From: Phlegmacium glaucopus
Taxonomy: Eukaryota; Basidiomycota; Agaricomycetes; Agaricales; Cortinariaceae
DNA: 64,000 bases
Reading direction: 5' to 3'
NCBI GenBank assembly: GCA_015039465.1
Contig: MU130381.1
Coordinates: forward strand, 731,108 to 795,107
The translations under genes and the position numbers were made by a program. The notes beneath the pieces were generated by a model. That model searched no databases. It saw only the letters and a program-made list of their open reading frames with translations, and was not told where the DNA came from. Shown here piece by piece: positions 1 to 11,910 of the stretch (within the stretch, counting starts at the first letter, position 1; each line of letters opens with the position of its first letter).

Positions 1-1078
1 TTTCTAGGGTTCCTAGTCCTGCACCCAGTCCTGCCAGAAACAATTTCATGCAGCCTCCTCTAAGTTCTGGTGGACAAGGTGTAGTGCGTGCTCCCAGTCC
101 AAATACTGTCGGTATTGCTCTCGATCCTAGTGGGAGGGTGCTTCATGATGAGATGGCACAGCGATACCAGCAACTGCAGCAACATGTACCTCATCAGCAG
201 CCGCTCCAAAGACCTCCTCCACCACCTCAGACCCAGCACCCTGCTTACAATCCGCCTCCACTGACACAACAACAGCAGATGCAACAACAACAACCACAAC
301 GGAGGACGAGCTTTGTGGGTGCTCCTCCCGCCATGGCCCCTCCAGTTGCACCTGTACCCTATGCTGTTACGCCTCCACCAAATATGTATCATACACCGTC
401 TCCACAGCCTAGCTATGTCCAACCTCCTCCACCTATGCAACCTGTGTACAATCCCCCTCCTGTTCAGTATCAACCACCTCAGCAGCAGCAGCAGCAGCAG
501 CAACCCAGATATCAACAACAGCAGCAACCACCGCTTCAGTCACAACCTGCCTATAACAATGTCAATTTACAAAGAACTCCTTCGTTGGTTCATTACAATG
601 GTCCACCACCACCTCAGCAGCAAGTACAACAAGTACAGCAACCTCAGCAAATGTTGGCAGTCCAACAAGGTCAGCGTGTGACAAATGTGCAAACTCAAAC
701 ACAACAAGCACGAGGTTATCAACAGCACCCACAACAACCTCAGTATACTTATCAAGATCCAGCCTCTACACAAAGATCACCTTCTCCGGTGCCGCCACCC
801 CAGGCTGCGGACGATGGTAATAGGATTTTGTTCTATGGTAGGTTACTGATTCTTTCATCGATCTTTCTTTTCCGATGATCTGAATGTGTTATACCTCAGT
901 GAAAGCGCTGTATGATTATTCCGCTACCATCGAGGAAGAGTTCGACTTCCAAGCTGGAGACATTATAGCTGTTACGGCTACCCCCGACGACGGCTGGTGG
1001 AGCGGTGAATTGCTCGACGAAAATCGCCGACAAAAAGGACGGAATGTATTCCCAAGCAATTTTGTTTGCTTATTCTAA
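1..1078 (+). CDS. Gln/Pro-rich protein with C-terminal SH3 domain (5' partial)
   Basis: The reading frame is open from the window edge, so the 5' end lies outside. Exon 1 runs to 837 and exon 2 from 900 to the TAA at 1076-1078; the 62-bp intron 838-899 (GTAGGT...CTCAG) restores frame through a split Val codon. The visible N-terminal 270 residues are low complexity, rich in Gln and Pro with PSP/SPSP motifs and poly-Q runs near 480-520. The last ~60 residues are a clear SH3 domain: ALYDY motif, acidic RT loop, the paired Trp of the GWWSGEL segment, and the PSNF motif before the C-terminus. SH3 domains bind proline-rich ligands, often in actin or endocytic adaptors; that role is inferred from the fold. 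The upstream part is missing, so I cannot tell which adaptor family this is. Confidence 0.85.
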
Positions 1079-1668
1079 TCCCTCTCCATCGGAATATCTG
1101 TTTCATCTATATGACTTGCTTCACTCATTTCTGTGAAATGCTTTTCCCCATGTCACTTGCTGTCCTTGTCATAGTTCTTCGAGTAATTTTTTTTTACTAC
1201 TTCATCTCCTTATTTACAAGGACGGTGTAACAGTGTATTCCACGATCTTGTTTGGTGTAATTTCCCAATGTCAACCCTTCCCTGGGCTGTAACAAGTTGA
1301 TCTGATCCGATCAAGAGACATATATGATGTCGGCTGTCGTCGCCAAATGTCAACATTGTTTTCTGTAAATCGGGATAAATGCGCCTCGTGTACTAGTCTC
1401 TTTTTAGTTCCATGCAAGCTGTACATTAGACCCCCGAAGACAAGCGAAGACGTCTTCCAAGCAAGGATCTATTTTAAATCTGCCAGGACCAGTGGCATTA
1501 ACAATTGACCTTGTGCATCCCAAACCATCCACATTCAGGACCGTTTTCGGCGCTCCAATTCTTATTTCTATAAAATATCCCCGTGATTTCAAGCCTCATT
1601 TCTTTTATCCCTTCCCTGTTTCCATCACGAACTTCCCCCCAAGACGATACCTACACAATTCACAAATT
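1079..1668. other. Intergenic: 3' flank and upstream TATA region
   Basis: No coding sequence recognised. A TATAAAA box at about 1571-1577, followed by a pyrimidine-rich stretch, lies about 95 bp before the ATG at 1669 and looks like a fungal core promoter for the small ORF that follows. Confidence 0.4.
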
Positions 1669-1956
1669 ATGCGCGCTGCCTGTGATCTCTACGAACACCC
1701 ACAACTTTCCGACTCTGAAGTATGGGACAAGGACGCATACAACTGCTCAGGTGTAGCACGCATGTTAACCGTTCTGGGGGGGTTGTTCACCGTAGGAACG
1801 ATATCAACCTTGGCGATGGTTTATTACTTGGGCATTTTGGATGCAAGGGCGTTGCAAACAATGTGGGTCTCTTCCTCGTGTGCATATAGTTGTGCATATA
1901 TTTACTTATCTTCTTGGGAATTGCTCTTCTGTTGCTCCTACTGCGTATTACGATGA
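1669..1956 (+). CDS. Possible small membrane protein, unrecognised
   Basis: An ATG at 1669 follows a TATA box and CT-rich leader. The first ~65 residues look protein-like: an acidic N-terminus with DLYEHPQL, then one good membrane segment (VLGGLFTVGTISTLAMVYYLGI). The same frame stays open to 1956. From about 1860 a different frame gives a second strongly hydrophobic stretch (LLIFLGIALLLLLL) ending at a stop near 1971, so either a frameshift or an unusual splice is present. A GT at 1862 joined to the AG near 1974 would give a very short alternative C-terminus. I recognise no family. This could be a lineage-specific small protein or a decayed fragment; only the promoter-like context and the first TM segment support it. 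Confidence 0.28.
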   Translation: MRAACDLYEHPQLSDSEVWDKDAYNCSGVARMLTVLGGLFTVGTISTLAMVYYLGILDARALQTMWVSSSCAYSCAYIYLSSWELLFCCSYCVLR

Positions 1957-1971
1957 CCCGGCTGACTTTCC

Positions 1972-2512
1972 GCTAGACCCTTGATTCGGACTTTGCTGTG
2001 AAAATTTCACTCCCATAATCACCGGACAGATTTGAAACGTACGTCTTGCTTGCTTTGCGAAGGTACCGGAAAATTGATGTCCTGACGTCCGTCTTGCTTT
2101 AGGCGTCGGTTGTACATCACACACCCACCTCCATGCCTGAAAGAGGCTGATCGTCATCATTTCTTGAGTCAAGAACATCACCACATTCCTTATTTAAACT
2201 CCTACCACTTTTTCCACGAGATTTATTATGTATCAACATGCCGATTTCACCCCTTCATTTGTACATTTGTAAATTGTCCCAAATTTCGACCAATAGATGA
2301 TATTTGTTATTGATCAAAAGAAGATGATATCGATTATTGGAGATGCCGGCTAGCACTAGCACTGCATGGAAGCTAGGACCCCATTCCACTAGTATAGTTA
2401 CGTAAGGATCTAGACCGGACCTGTCTGTACAGCAGTGTGCTTGATAGCAGGGTACATAGTCAACTTACAAGGAACGAAAAGCCAATTTGATTGATAAACG
2501 GACAGGTACGAA
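1972..2512. other. Intergenic
   Basis: I see no gene here. The stretch holds the 3' flanks of the small plus-strand ORF and of the minus-strand coatomer zeta gene; short ORFs on both strands lack protein-like composition. Confidence 0.4.
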
Positions 2513-3196
2513 TTACAGCTGGCCCATCCTCTGTTGCATCTTTTCTTTTACAGTCTGGTATGCACTCATGATCGTCTGCTCATTGATGACAATTTCTGTG
2601 GTATCGGGTCGTGGTCGGCTGACTCTTGACGCAATGGCTGCAGCATCGGTGTCAACGATGATTCTAGAATCGAACTTGTTTAGATATGAAAGAAGGAATA
2701 GAAGCTAGATTATTCGCACCCGTCGTCAATCGTCTCGTCTAAACAAAGCAACACCAAATCTAGATTCTCTAAAACACCTCGCTTCTCTAGTGAGTTTCGT
2801 AGGAGCATCGTCAACGCATCCGTTAGCGATGTGAGAGCAGAGTAGAGCATGATTTCATTCTCAGTTGGGCCAGCGATGAAGTAGAGAATAAGGTCTAAAG
2901 AGTGTTTGTATACCGCAAGATGGGAATCATAAAGGATGATATCGCCTGTTATGACCATGATCACACACACAAATCATAAGTTTGCATTCGATCAAGCAAC
3001 CAGCCAGATACCCACCTCCTGGTTTCTTTGTTTTCTGCCAGAGACCCTTCTCAAAGACTTTTTGTTCTTTCAGAGTGAGCAATTCCTTCGATTCGCCTTG
3101 CGGATGACTTTTAGGACGGTAGTATTTGGCAAGCACACGATTGCCTTCTGTGTCGAGGACAACGAACGCCTGTACGCTGTATAATGACAAGTTCAT
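2513..3196 (-). CDS. RET3: Coatomer subunit zeta
   Basis: Small subunit of the COPI coat that returns vesicles from Golgi to ER; it pairs with gamma-COP in the adaptor-like F-subcomplex. Three exons on the minus strand (3196-3016, 2945-2720, 2663-2513) are separated by introns of 70 and 56 bp and give a 185-residue protein, matching the usual ~180-190. The longin-like fold is readable: N-terminal SVQAFVVLDTEGNRVLAKYY, central DIILYDSHLAVYKHSLDLIL and YFIAGPTENEIMLYSAL, then NLDLVLLCLDETIDDGIIV and a TEIVINEQTI tail segment. The second acceptor was chosen because it restores the family DDG-I-I junction. The start at 3196 gives the expected short N-terminus. Divergent from the metallophosphatase at 3674 across a ~480-bp spacer. 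Confidence 0.95.
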
Positions 3197-3673
3197 CTTT
3201 AAAGTACCATCTTATTACAATAAGTTATTTGTGGATTAACAATAACGTGGCAAGCCATGTGATCTATCACGTGTGGGAGAACGATAAGATAAGATTTGTG
3301 GTTGGTACCGGCTCTGACCTCGAACCATTGCAAGTTTATTGGCGACGGTGAGTCGTATCCTCAACCGTTCTCTGGCCTATTTTTTTGTCGTCACCCACCA
3401 ATCCGGGAGCGGTATGAACGTGCGTGTTTGGCTTGGCGCGCCAAACGGCGGTTATTCTTTGTTCCGGGGCCCTTTCAAGCAACGACAGTGCACCACCACT
3501 TTCCGTGGCTTCCATTAAGAGATCCACGTCGTTAATCAACGTGGGTATGATGAAATATGAGTGTACCATATGGATCCATCTGCAAAATACCCATCTATGT
3601 ATTTCCAGCCGCTCTTAAACCCTTCCGTCTCTATAAAGTCAGTCTAGCAGGGTTATGATCCTGTGTCTGTATC
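3197..3673. promoter_or_regulatory. Shared divergent promoter region
   Basis: This spacer separates the starts of coatomer zeta (minus) and metallophosphatase copy 1 (plus), so it must hold both promoters. A TATAAAG sequence at about 3633 lies 40 bp before the plus-strand ATG. No other gene seen. Confidence 0.4.
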
Positions 3674-6569
3674 ATGTTGCCCACCCCAACCATAATTCTG
3701 GGCCTGCTTTCTATAGTTTTGGCTCGTCCGGAACGCGTTGAGGGTCATACCCATGAACATTCAAGGAGAGCTGTACCGGCTTTCCCTTTAACTCCGCCAA
3801 CGCGTCCTCTGCAGTGGGGCGACGTTAATATTATCCATACCACTGACACTCATGGCTGGTTGCTCGGACATCAAAAATCTTCATTTCCAGAGCCAAACTA
3901 CAGGTGCGTCGAGGCCCCCACGCCGAAATAATAGAAAGACTTGAAAACGTTTTCGTGTTTCAAGTGGTACTTTCGGAGATTTTGCTTCATTCGTAACACA
4001 CATGAAAGAAATTGCTAAAGTACGTGTTTTTTTTTATTGCTTCCTTGCAAACTGGCGTGAATATAGCTTCAGGAGCGCGACGTTGATCTTTTACTCGTCG
4101 ATTCTGGGGATGTCCATGATGGTTGTGTATATCGTTTGGTGCAAGAAATTCATCCCTAACATATTGACAGGAACTGGTCTCAGTGACGGATTTCCTCCCG
4201 GTGGAGTCGATGCTCACGATGTATGTCTCAACCCTGCTGAGACGTTACCTGAAATATCTAAAAATACATTCATTCAGTCCGATCAATTTATGAAGAAACT
4301 ACCTTACGATGTATTGACCGTCGGCAAGTCAGTCCTAATCACCACATAGGATATTTTACCACAATTCTGAACATTATCCATTTAGCCATGAAATGGAAAT
4401 ATACCCCAATGCGTTTGATATGTCAGTCCTCCTTTTATATCTTTCATCTCGGGTCGACTGAAAGAGTTGCTGGTTAGGTTCACGGATTTTGCACCGGCTT
4501 TCAAAGGACGATATCTCACTTCAAACGTGAACATTACAGTTTTCGATAAACATGGACAAGTCGTCAGCGTACCCGTCGGCTGTGAGTAATGATCTTTGCA
4601 CTATTTCTTCCCCATTCTCATTGTCCTCTTAGCCCGATTTGCAAAGTTTAAGACCCGAAAGTAGGGAATTATTATTTTGTGCAAAGGCTCAACTCACGAA
4701 TCATATCAGGGGTCGCAAAGTCACATCGTTAGGAGTTTTATTCGACTTTACAGGTAATGACCACAATACCACTGTGCAAAAGGTGGAGAATATGGTGAAA
4801 GAAGCTTGGGTATGTTCTATATCATTCAACGCGATCCATCAACTTATGTTACACTAGTTTTCCGACGCTATTGAGGAGGAGCCTGACTTTTTCTTGCTCG
4901 TCGGGTAAGTTCCTTTTTCTCTCCGCCTGGGGCGGTATTTGAGCCATTATCGTCTATAGGCATATGCCGATTGCACGGGACAAGTGTAAGCACCCAAGCT
5001 GCTTCACATTACACTATTTTTGTGTGATTCATCACGATTCACCGTTTCAGGGCCTTTTGTTTTCAACGCTATTCGCGCCGTTCATCCTCTTACGCCGATC
5101 TTGATTTTTGGTGGTAAGCATAGACCAATTTATTAATCTAAATCAGCTGCACGGATCTAATGTCGCGTAGGCCATTCGCATGTTCGAGACTGCCGTATGC
5201 TTTCCTTTATTTTTGACTGAAGAGCGTATTAATGGGTTTAACAATTACTAGTTCAACTGGATGGTCGTTCTATGGCCTTGGAGAGTGGCCGATACATGGA
5301 GACTGTCGGTAAGAATGCCGGTTCTGATTCGGTTTTTCCTGCATATTCACTGGTATTCTAGGGTGGATGAGTATGTCTTCACGACGGATTCTTCCGTCCG
5401 TCCGCGTTTTCTCAATATTTCCATAGGCGTCGACTTGGACGATAAAGACAGCAATAAGAATCTTACATTCAGTCGTAGGTACCTGGATCCCAACCGTGTC
5501 ACTTATGAGGTGACTTTGTCTCATCTGTAAAGTCGAGAAGCATTTTTGAAATCTTTGAATAGTTCCATACCTCGAAGAATGACTTGACCTTTGACACTCG
5601 GGATGGAAAATCCATTACCGAAGGGTTGAATGATTTAGCCACCAGGTTCGATCTATCTTTCCAGTTTGGAACCGCGCCGCATGATTTCTTTCTTACTCGG
5701 TAAGTTTGGGGTAATTTGATTGCCAAGGATGATACACTAATTGGACCTGAAATAAGGGCGCCGTTTCCATCAAACGATTCACTCCTGACCTTGTTCATTG
5801 ACGATGTGAGTTTGACCACAGTCATTTGGGGTGCGTTGGTCGCTGACTTCAGCGTCACAGGCTGTTCCCGTCGCTCTTGCTATCAACAATACTCGTGCTT
5901 CTATCCCAAATATCATAATAACGAACTCTGGCTCGCAGCGTTTCGATGTGTATGCAGGATCATTCACGAAGAATGATCAATTGACTGCATCCCCGTTTTC
6001 AGACTCTTTCTTATTCATTCCTAATGTTACTTTCTCCGTTGCTAATATGGTTTTACCTACTCTCAATCATGTTGGTGCAAATGAGAGACGTGCACTTGAA
6101 GTATTGGAAGAGAGGGAGAAAGAATTATATGCTCGTGGAGATGTGGATATGGTATACCGTAGGTGGTTGGAAGAGATGGACAGGAGGAATGAGATTGAAA
6201 GGCGTGCCACCATGAATTTGACTTTGGGATATGTCACGACCGATGTGCGTTCTACTTTTTTCTTTCTCCAAATGTCGTTTCCACCTAATAAGTATATCTT
6301 GATAGTCTTGTCCAGGAATAGGCGACGATGTACCTCATATTCCTCTTCCATTCTTCTCTACTCCCGACTTCATCGGTTCCGTACCACCTAATGTGTCGAG
6401 TGACGCTCCCATTGATCTTGTCTTTGTCGACTTTATCGAGTCTCAGCTTTTGGGGATCTTGAATTCCATTCAAACCTCCAAGAATTATACCACAGCCGAT
6501 GTCCAGTCTTACAGTCCGGTCCTGGCTAATCAAGCTCTAGGGTTGTTCGCTCAGAAGTTTTGGAATTAG
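3674..6569 (+). CDS. Secreted YHR202W-like metallophosphatase, tandem copy 1
   Basis: Calcineurin-like/5'-nucleotidase-family metallophosphoesterase of the fungal YHR202W type. A signal peptide ([17 protein letters not shown]) opens the protein, implying secretion or vacuolar delivery; the substrate is unknown. Metal-binding motifs occur in family order: [43 protein letters not shown] and FGGHSH. The gene is broken by more than a dozen short introns whose splicing keeps frame throughout, for example GGCAA|GTCAGT...TTTAG|CCATGAA rebuilding the GNHE motif. The C-terminal part is the family's all-beta domain followed by an acidic helix ([11 protein letters not shown]) and ends at TAG 6567-6569. 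One donor (GTTGTG after DSGDVHDG) is weaker than its counterpart in copy 2. No frameshift found, so it is probably functional. Confidence 0.88.
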
Positions 6570-7890
6570 ATTATGATTGGATTGGGTCTATGTATTTTTT
6601 TCAAACCGTTTTGGATATGAATTTTCTGGGTCTGGGTATAAGGGAAGAAAACAAGGGACAAAAAGACTACGACGTGGGGCAGGAGCGTTCAAAAAAATTT
6701 AAAACATATTAAACTCATCGTCCTCCGGATTGTCTTGTTGTCAATTGAGAAGCACCGTCAAATTGGCCACATAGCTCGGCGAAGTCCGTTTCTTCTGCTT
6801 TTAATTTTGCCCTTGAAAATTCTTTGGCTGATAACATTGGCCTTGAATAAATGCCGGCTCTTTACATACACTGATACTTACATGAATGCAGGACTGGGAG
6901 GGCTTGGGGACACTGTCGGCAAATTTAGAGGTACCGGTTGGCAGCGGCACCCTTAAAGTGCGTAATTGGGCCATGCGGCTTGACTAAACGAGGGTCGCCT
7001 CTAGGGTGACCTGTTGTTGCTATTCTTGCCCAAATCATCGCGCATATATGAGAACCTATAATATAATGCTCCAGGGGGGTTACTATATATGGTTGGGACA
7101 TGATGGATCATTTATACTGAGCCACAAAGTCATAGCCATTGGCACCTTCAGTGAAAATATCAAAATTTTTGAATAAGGAAATGGCGACGTTGGGCAATGA
7201 CCGATTTTTTATGCAAAAAAACTAGTCATGCAAAATGTCGTTGCAGGTAGATCATGGATGCATTCAGGCTTCAAAAGTGGGGTACAAAGGAATATGTATT
7301 CTATATCATCATGCCACACTGGCAACAGTCATGTTCCCAAATGGGATCAATGTTTACACCAAGCAAAAAACTGTGTATTTTACAGTTTGTAGTTCATCCG
7401 CTCAGTGTAGGGCTCAAATTTCTTTGCCGATTGATTTCTTTAGTACAACGAAACATGGCTTTCTTTTTTTTGAGCCTGGGAGGTGGTGGGAAGTGTCTGG
7501 TCCTGTTGCATGTCTCAACCATATATAGTATCTGGGAAACACAGCCAGCTTTTTAAGATGAATGCCGTCTCTGTGTTTACACGGTGTAATGATGATGACA
7601 AGGAGGACCGGTGACTCAATGTGGTGCTTTAAGTTTAAATTTGGAGGTCTGTCAGGTTGCTATCAAAATAAACCAAGTGGACCCACGACTTATCAGTATG
7701 TTGAAACGGCTATTTATGCTTTCTTTCTTGTTCATGCTTTGACAATTATTTGCCTTCAATTTAGAGCCGCTCATGGGCGTCGATATCCTTGTTTACAAGA
7801 GACTGACTCACTGAGTAATAAACGTGATGATGTTACCACGACCTGTATCAAACCAATCTGACAAAATCATTATTATCTCCTTTCTGTATC
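6570..7890. other. Intergenic between the metallophosphatase copies
   Basis: About 1.3 kb without a recognisable gene. The first ~250 bp resemble the 3' flank of copy 2 (for example the block before 6780 and its counterpart near 11090, both containing an AATTGGC...CCACATAGC core), so the duplicated unit includes downstream sequence. ORFs at 7235-7556 and 7562-7861 have no recognisable domain. Confidence 0.5.
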
Positions 7891-10796
7891 ATGTTGCTCA
7901 CCTCGACCATCATCCTTGGCCTACTTTCCGTTGTTTCGGCTTGTTCGGACCACGCTGGCGGCCATGAACATTCAAAGAGAGCTGTATCATCTTCCCCTTT
8001 GACTCCGCCAACGCGTCCTCTGCAGTGGGGTGACGTTAATATTATCCATACCACTGATACTCATGGCTGGTTGCTTGGACATCAAAAATCTTCATTTCCT
8101 GAGCCAAATTACAGGTGCGTCGAGGCCCCCGCGCTGAAATAATAGAAGACCTGATAATACACTTTTCGTGTGATAGTGGTAATTTCGGAGATTTTGCGTC
8201 GTTTGTAACACACATGAAAGCAATTGCTATTGTACGTGTTTTTCCCTTGCTTCCTTTCGAACTAGCATGAATTTAGCTTTGAATTCGTTTATCAGGAGCG
8301 TGACGTTGATCTTTTACTCGTCGATTCTGGGGACCTCCACGATGGTGTGTCTTACGTCAATTTGTTGCAAGAAAGTTCATCCCTAAGTAACATATTGACA
8401 GGGACTGGTCTCAGTGATGGATTTCCTCCTGGTGGAGTCGATGCTCATGATGTACGTCCCAAACCTTCTTTACGTTACCTAGAATATCTAAAATATATTC
8501 ATTCAGTCCAATCAATTTATCAAGAAATTACCTTATGATGTAATGGCCATCGGCAAGTCAGTCGCAATCGCTGCGCACAATATTACTCTTTTCCACAACT
8601 CTGAACACTATTCAATTTTAGCCATGAATTGTACGTGTATGCCAATACGCTTGACATGTCAGTCTCCTTTGGTATCTTTCATTCCGGGTCGATTGAAAGA
8701 GTCACTTGTTAGGCACAAGAATTTTGCACCGGCTTTCAAAGGACGGTATCTCTCTTCAAACGTGAACATTACAGTGCTCAATGAAGATGGACAAGTCGTC
8801 AGCGTACCCGTCGGCTGTGAGTAGTGACCATTGTACCATATCTTCCCCATTCTGATTGTCCTCTTAGCCCGATTTGCAAAGTTTAAGACCCGAAAGTAGG
8901 GAATCATTATTTGTGCAAGAGGTCGAAATTTCTCACAAATTAATATCAGGGGTCGAAAAGTCACATCGTTAGGAGTTTTGTTCGACTTTACAGGCAATGA
9001 CCACAATACCACTGTGCAAAAGGTGGAGGATATGGTGAAAGAAGCTTGGGTATGTTCTATATAATTCAACGCGATCGATCCATCGAGTTAATTTATGTTA
9101 CACTAGTTTACCAATGCTATCAAGGAAGAGCCTGACTTTTTCTTGCTCGTCGGGTAGATTCCTTTTTCCTCTGTCCGAGGCATTACTTGAGTGATTTTCG
9201 TCTATAGGCATATGCCAGTTGCACGGGACAACTGTAAGCATCCAAATTGCTTGCACCTTTGCTTATGTATGATTCATCACCTATGTAGGGCCTTTTGTTT
9301 TCAATGCTATTCGGGTCGTTCATCCTCTTACGCCAATCTTGATTTTTGGTGGTAAGCATAGACTGATTTATGAACCTAAATCAGCTGCATGGTCTAATGT
9401 TGCCGCATGGTCTAATGTTGCCGCATAGGCCATTCTCATATTCGTGACTGCCGTATGCTTGCTTTGATTCTCGACTGAAGAGTGCAATGGGCTCAATCAT
9501 CTATAGTTCAACTGGATGGCCGTTCTATGGCCTTGGAGAGTGGCCGATACATGGAAACTGTCGGTAAGAATGTCGGTTCTGATTCAGTTCTTCCCACTAA
9601 CTCATACTTTAGGGTGGATGAGTATGTCTTCTTGACGGATCCTTCCAACCATCAACGTTTTCTCATTATCTGCTTAGGCGCAAACTTGGACCACCGAGGC
9701 AACAATAAAAACCTTACTTTTAGTCGTAGGTATCTGGATCCCAACCGTGTTACTTATGAGGTGACTTTTCTTTATCTGTGAAAGTCGGGAAGCGTTTTGA
9801 ATATTTGAATAGTTCCATACCACGAATAATAATTTGGCCTTCGACACTCTGCATGGAGAGTCCATTACCGAAGGGTTGAACGATTTAGCCACCAAGTTTG
9901 ATCTATCTTTCCAGTTTGGAACCGCGCCCCATGATTTTACTATTACTCAGTAAGTTTGAAACAATTAATTGTCAAAGATAGTACTAACTGACGTTGCAAA
10001 GGGCACCGTATCCATCAAACGATTCGCTCCTGACCTTGTTCATTGAAAATGTAAGTCTGACGAAATTTGGAGTAAACTTACTAACTCCGACATCAGGCTG
10101 TTCCCGTCGCTCTTGCTATCAACAATACCCGTGCTTCTATCCCAAATATCATAATAACGAACTCTGGCTCGCAGCGTTTCGATGTGTATTCAGGACCATT
10201 CACGAAGAATGATCAATTGACAGCATCTCCATTTGCAGACTCTTTTTTGTTCATTTCTAATGTTACTTTCTCCGTTGCTAATATGGTTTTACCTACCCTC
10301 AATCAAGCTGGTGCAAATGAGAGACGTGCACTTGAAATATTGGAAGAGAGGGAGAAGGAACTGTATGCTCGTGGATACGTGGATAAGGTATACCGTAGGT
10401 GGTTGGAAGAGATGGACAGGAGGAATGAGATCGAAAGGCGTGCCGCCATGAATTTGACTTTGGGATATGTCACGACCGATGTGCGTTCTACTTTTTTTCT
10501 CTCTAAATGTCGTCTAATAAGTATCTTGATAGTCTTGTCCAGGAATAGGCGACGATGTACCTCATATTCCCCTTCCGTTCAACTCTATTCCCGACTTCAT
10601 CGGTTCTGTACCACCTGATGTGTCGAGTGACGCTCCCATTGATCTTGTCTTTGTTGACTTTATCGAGTCTCAACTTCTGGGGATCTTGAATTCCATTCAA
10701 ACCTCCAAGAATTATACCACAGCCGATGTCCAATCTTACAGTCCGATCCTAGCCAATCAAGCTCTAGGATTGTTCGCTCAGAAGGCTTGGAATTAG
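7891..10796 (+). CDS. Secreted YHR202W-like metallophosphatase, tandem copy 2
   Basis: Paralogue of the 3674-6569 gene with the same exon-intron plan and very high nucleotide similarity in exons; introns have diverged more. Signal peptide [17 protein letters not shown] is followed by [48 protein letters not shown] and FGGHSH, so the expected metal ligands of the metallophosphoesterase core are present. Splicing keeps frame to the TAG at 10794-10796. One donor is GTAGAT where copy 1 has GTAAGT. Differences concentrate in the loop after GNHE ([12 protein letters not shown] here, [13 protein letters not shown] in copy 1) and in the segment near 9640-9720. Likely extracellular or vacuolar phosphatase; substrate unknown. 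Confidence 0.88.
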
Positions 10797-11159
10797 ATAG
10801 GATGGTCTACGTATTTCAAAACATTTCAGATGTGACTTCTGATTTCCGTAGGGTAGTGGAAGATACCAGAAAGGACAAACTTATCCAAAGATTATGACGT
10901 CTATGACCTCGAACGAGCGTCCAAAAGCTTACAGGAAGAGCTTCAACCTTAGTTTTGGAACCGCGAACTATATAAACTCATCGTCCCCGGACTTCATAAT
11001 CTCTTTTTACTCCAGATTCTGGCATGATATCGATTTACAATCCTTGAACTACCAAATAGCGAATTATCTTGTTGTCGATGGGGATCACTGTCGAATTGGC
11101 AATAAACCACATAGCTTCGTGACACATTGCGTACTTTATTTCTGAACTCTTAAAGATAT
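10797..11159. other. 3' flank of metallophosphatase copy 2
   Basis: Noncoding. It shares blocks with the 3' flank of copy 1 (6660-6790), marking the downstream edge of the tandem duplication. Confidence 0.45.
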
Positions 11160-11910
11160 CTGTATCTGATTGGCCCTTTCTGCAGGCTTGAATTTGTCTT
11201 TCATATGCAAAGCTTTAAAGGTAAGACGTCTGAAATGGAACTCTGCTGGCCTTGAAATACCAGCACTGTACGCGCGGTATCCTTTGGTACATGACTGGGA
11301 GACTGGTAAATTTGAAGATCAGCGATCCCAACATCTCTCAAAGGGCGTTGGAACCTCTCCAACAAAATGAGAAGATTGCATTATAGACTTATATCGTGGC
11401 AAGTACAGTAACTGTATAACGGGGTCATCAAGTAACGATCAGTGTCTTGTCTCGGTCAATTGTTGGGTCGGCAGCATCCCCAGCATCCCTGCAGGCCCGT
11501 TGGAGCTTCACCAAATGGGCACACTGGCTTGACCGCGCGACAGTATGCAGCACACATCCCTCCGCCACGCCGGGCTGGTGGAGCATTAGCACCACTGGAA
11601 GCAATGATGCAGACGAAGGTTATAATGACAGCGATGAAGGCCTTCATGATTTATCAAGACCTATGATCTGTGCCAAAAAAATCAGCTCATATCATCTATG
11701 AAGGCTGAAGAGGCCCTACGATGCTCGACGAGGGGAGGAGATCTAGGGGAAAGGACGACCAAGGAATGAGCTTTTTAAAACTGTTAAGCGATTGGCTGCG
11801 GTTTGCATGACATTGACTGATACCATAAGCAAGGACACGTCGATGAATCTAATTATAAAAGCGTAGTTTGCTTACCATATGCTGAATCGACTAAATGAGT
11901 ACGTATAATC
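11160..11910 (-). repeat. Inverted distant duplicate of the 36.4-37.3 kb secreted-protein cassette
   Basis: The reverse complement of this block matches 36450-37330 over its length. It starts at a promoter-side CGTACTCATTTAGTCGATTC (at 11885-11910 here, 36449 there), continues through the cysteine-rich gene, and ends in the 3' flank containing GAAATGGAACTC and GAAATACCAGCACTGTAC. Matching is interrupted by indels and single-base differences, so the duplication is old. The two copies lie 25 kb apart in opposite orientation. Confidence 0.85.
11456..11647 (-). CDS. Small cysteine-rich secreted protein, copy 1 (inverted)
   Basis: Intronless 63-residue protein, related to those at 33823, 35073 and 36713. 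A signal peptide (MKAFIAVIITFVCIIASSGA) is followed by a PPARR dibasic site that could be cut by a Kex2-type protease. The mature ~35 residues hold six cysteines spaced C-x3-C-x6-C-x11-C-x2-CC, then a short RPNN tail absent from the other copies. The invariant end GCWGCC and the PVCPFGEAPTG segment mark the family. It is the most diverged copy and has lost the acidic SEE start of the mature region. Function unknown; an extracellular effector, antimicrobial or signalling peptide is inference. The upstream ~250 bp are conserved with the other copies. Confidence 0.75.
   Translation of the reverse strand: MKAFIAVIITFVCIIASSGANAPPARRGGGMCAAYCRAVKPVCPFGEAPTGLQGCWGCCRPNN

Noticed and set aside
7235..7861. 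Three ORFs of about 100 codons between the metallophosphatases
   Set aside because: No recognisable domain, overlapping alternative frames, and no splice partners.
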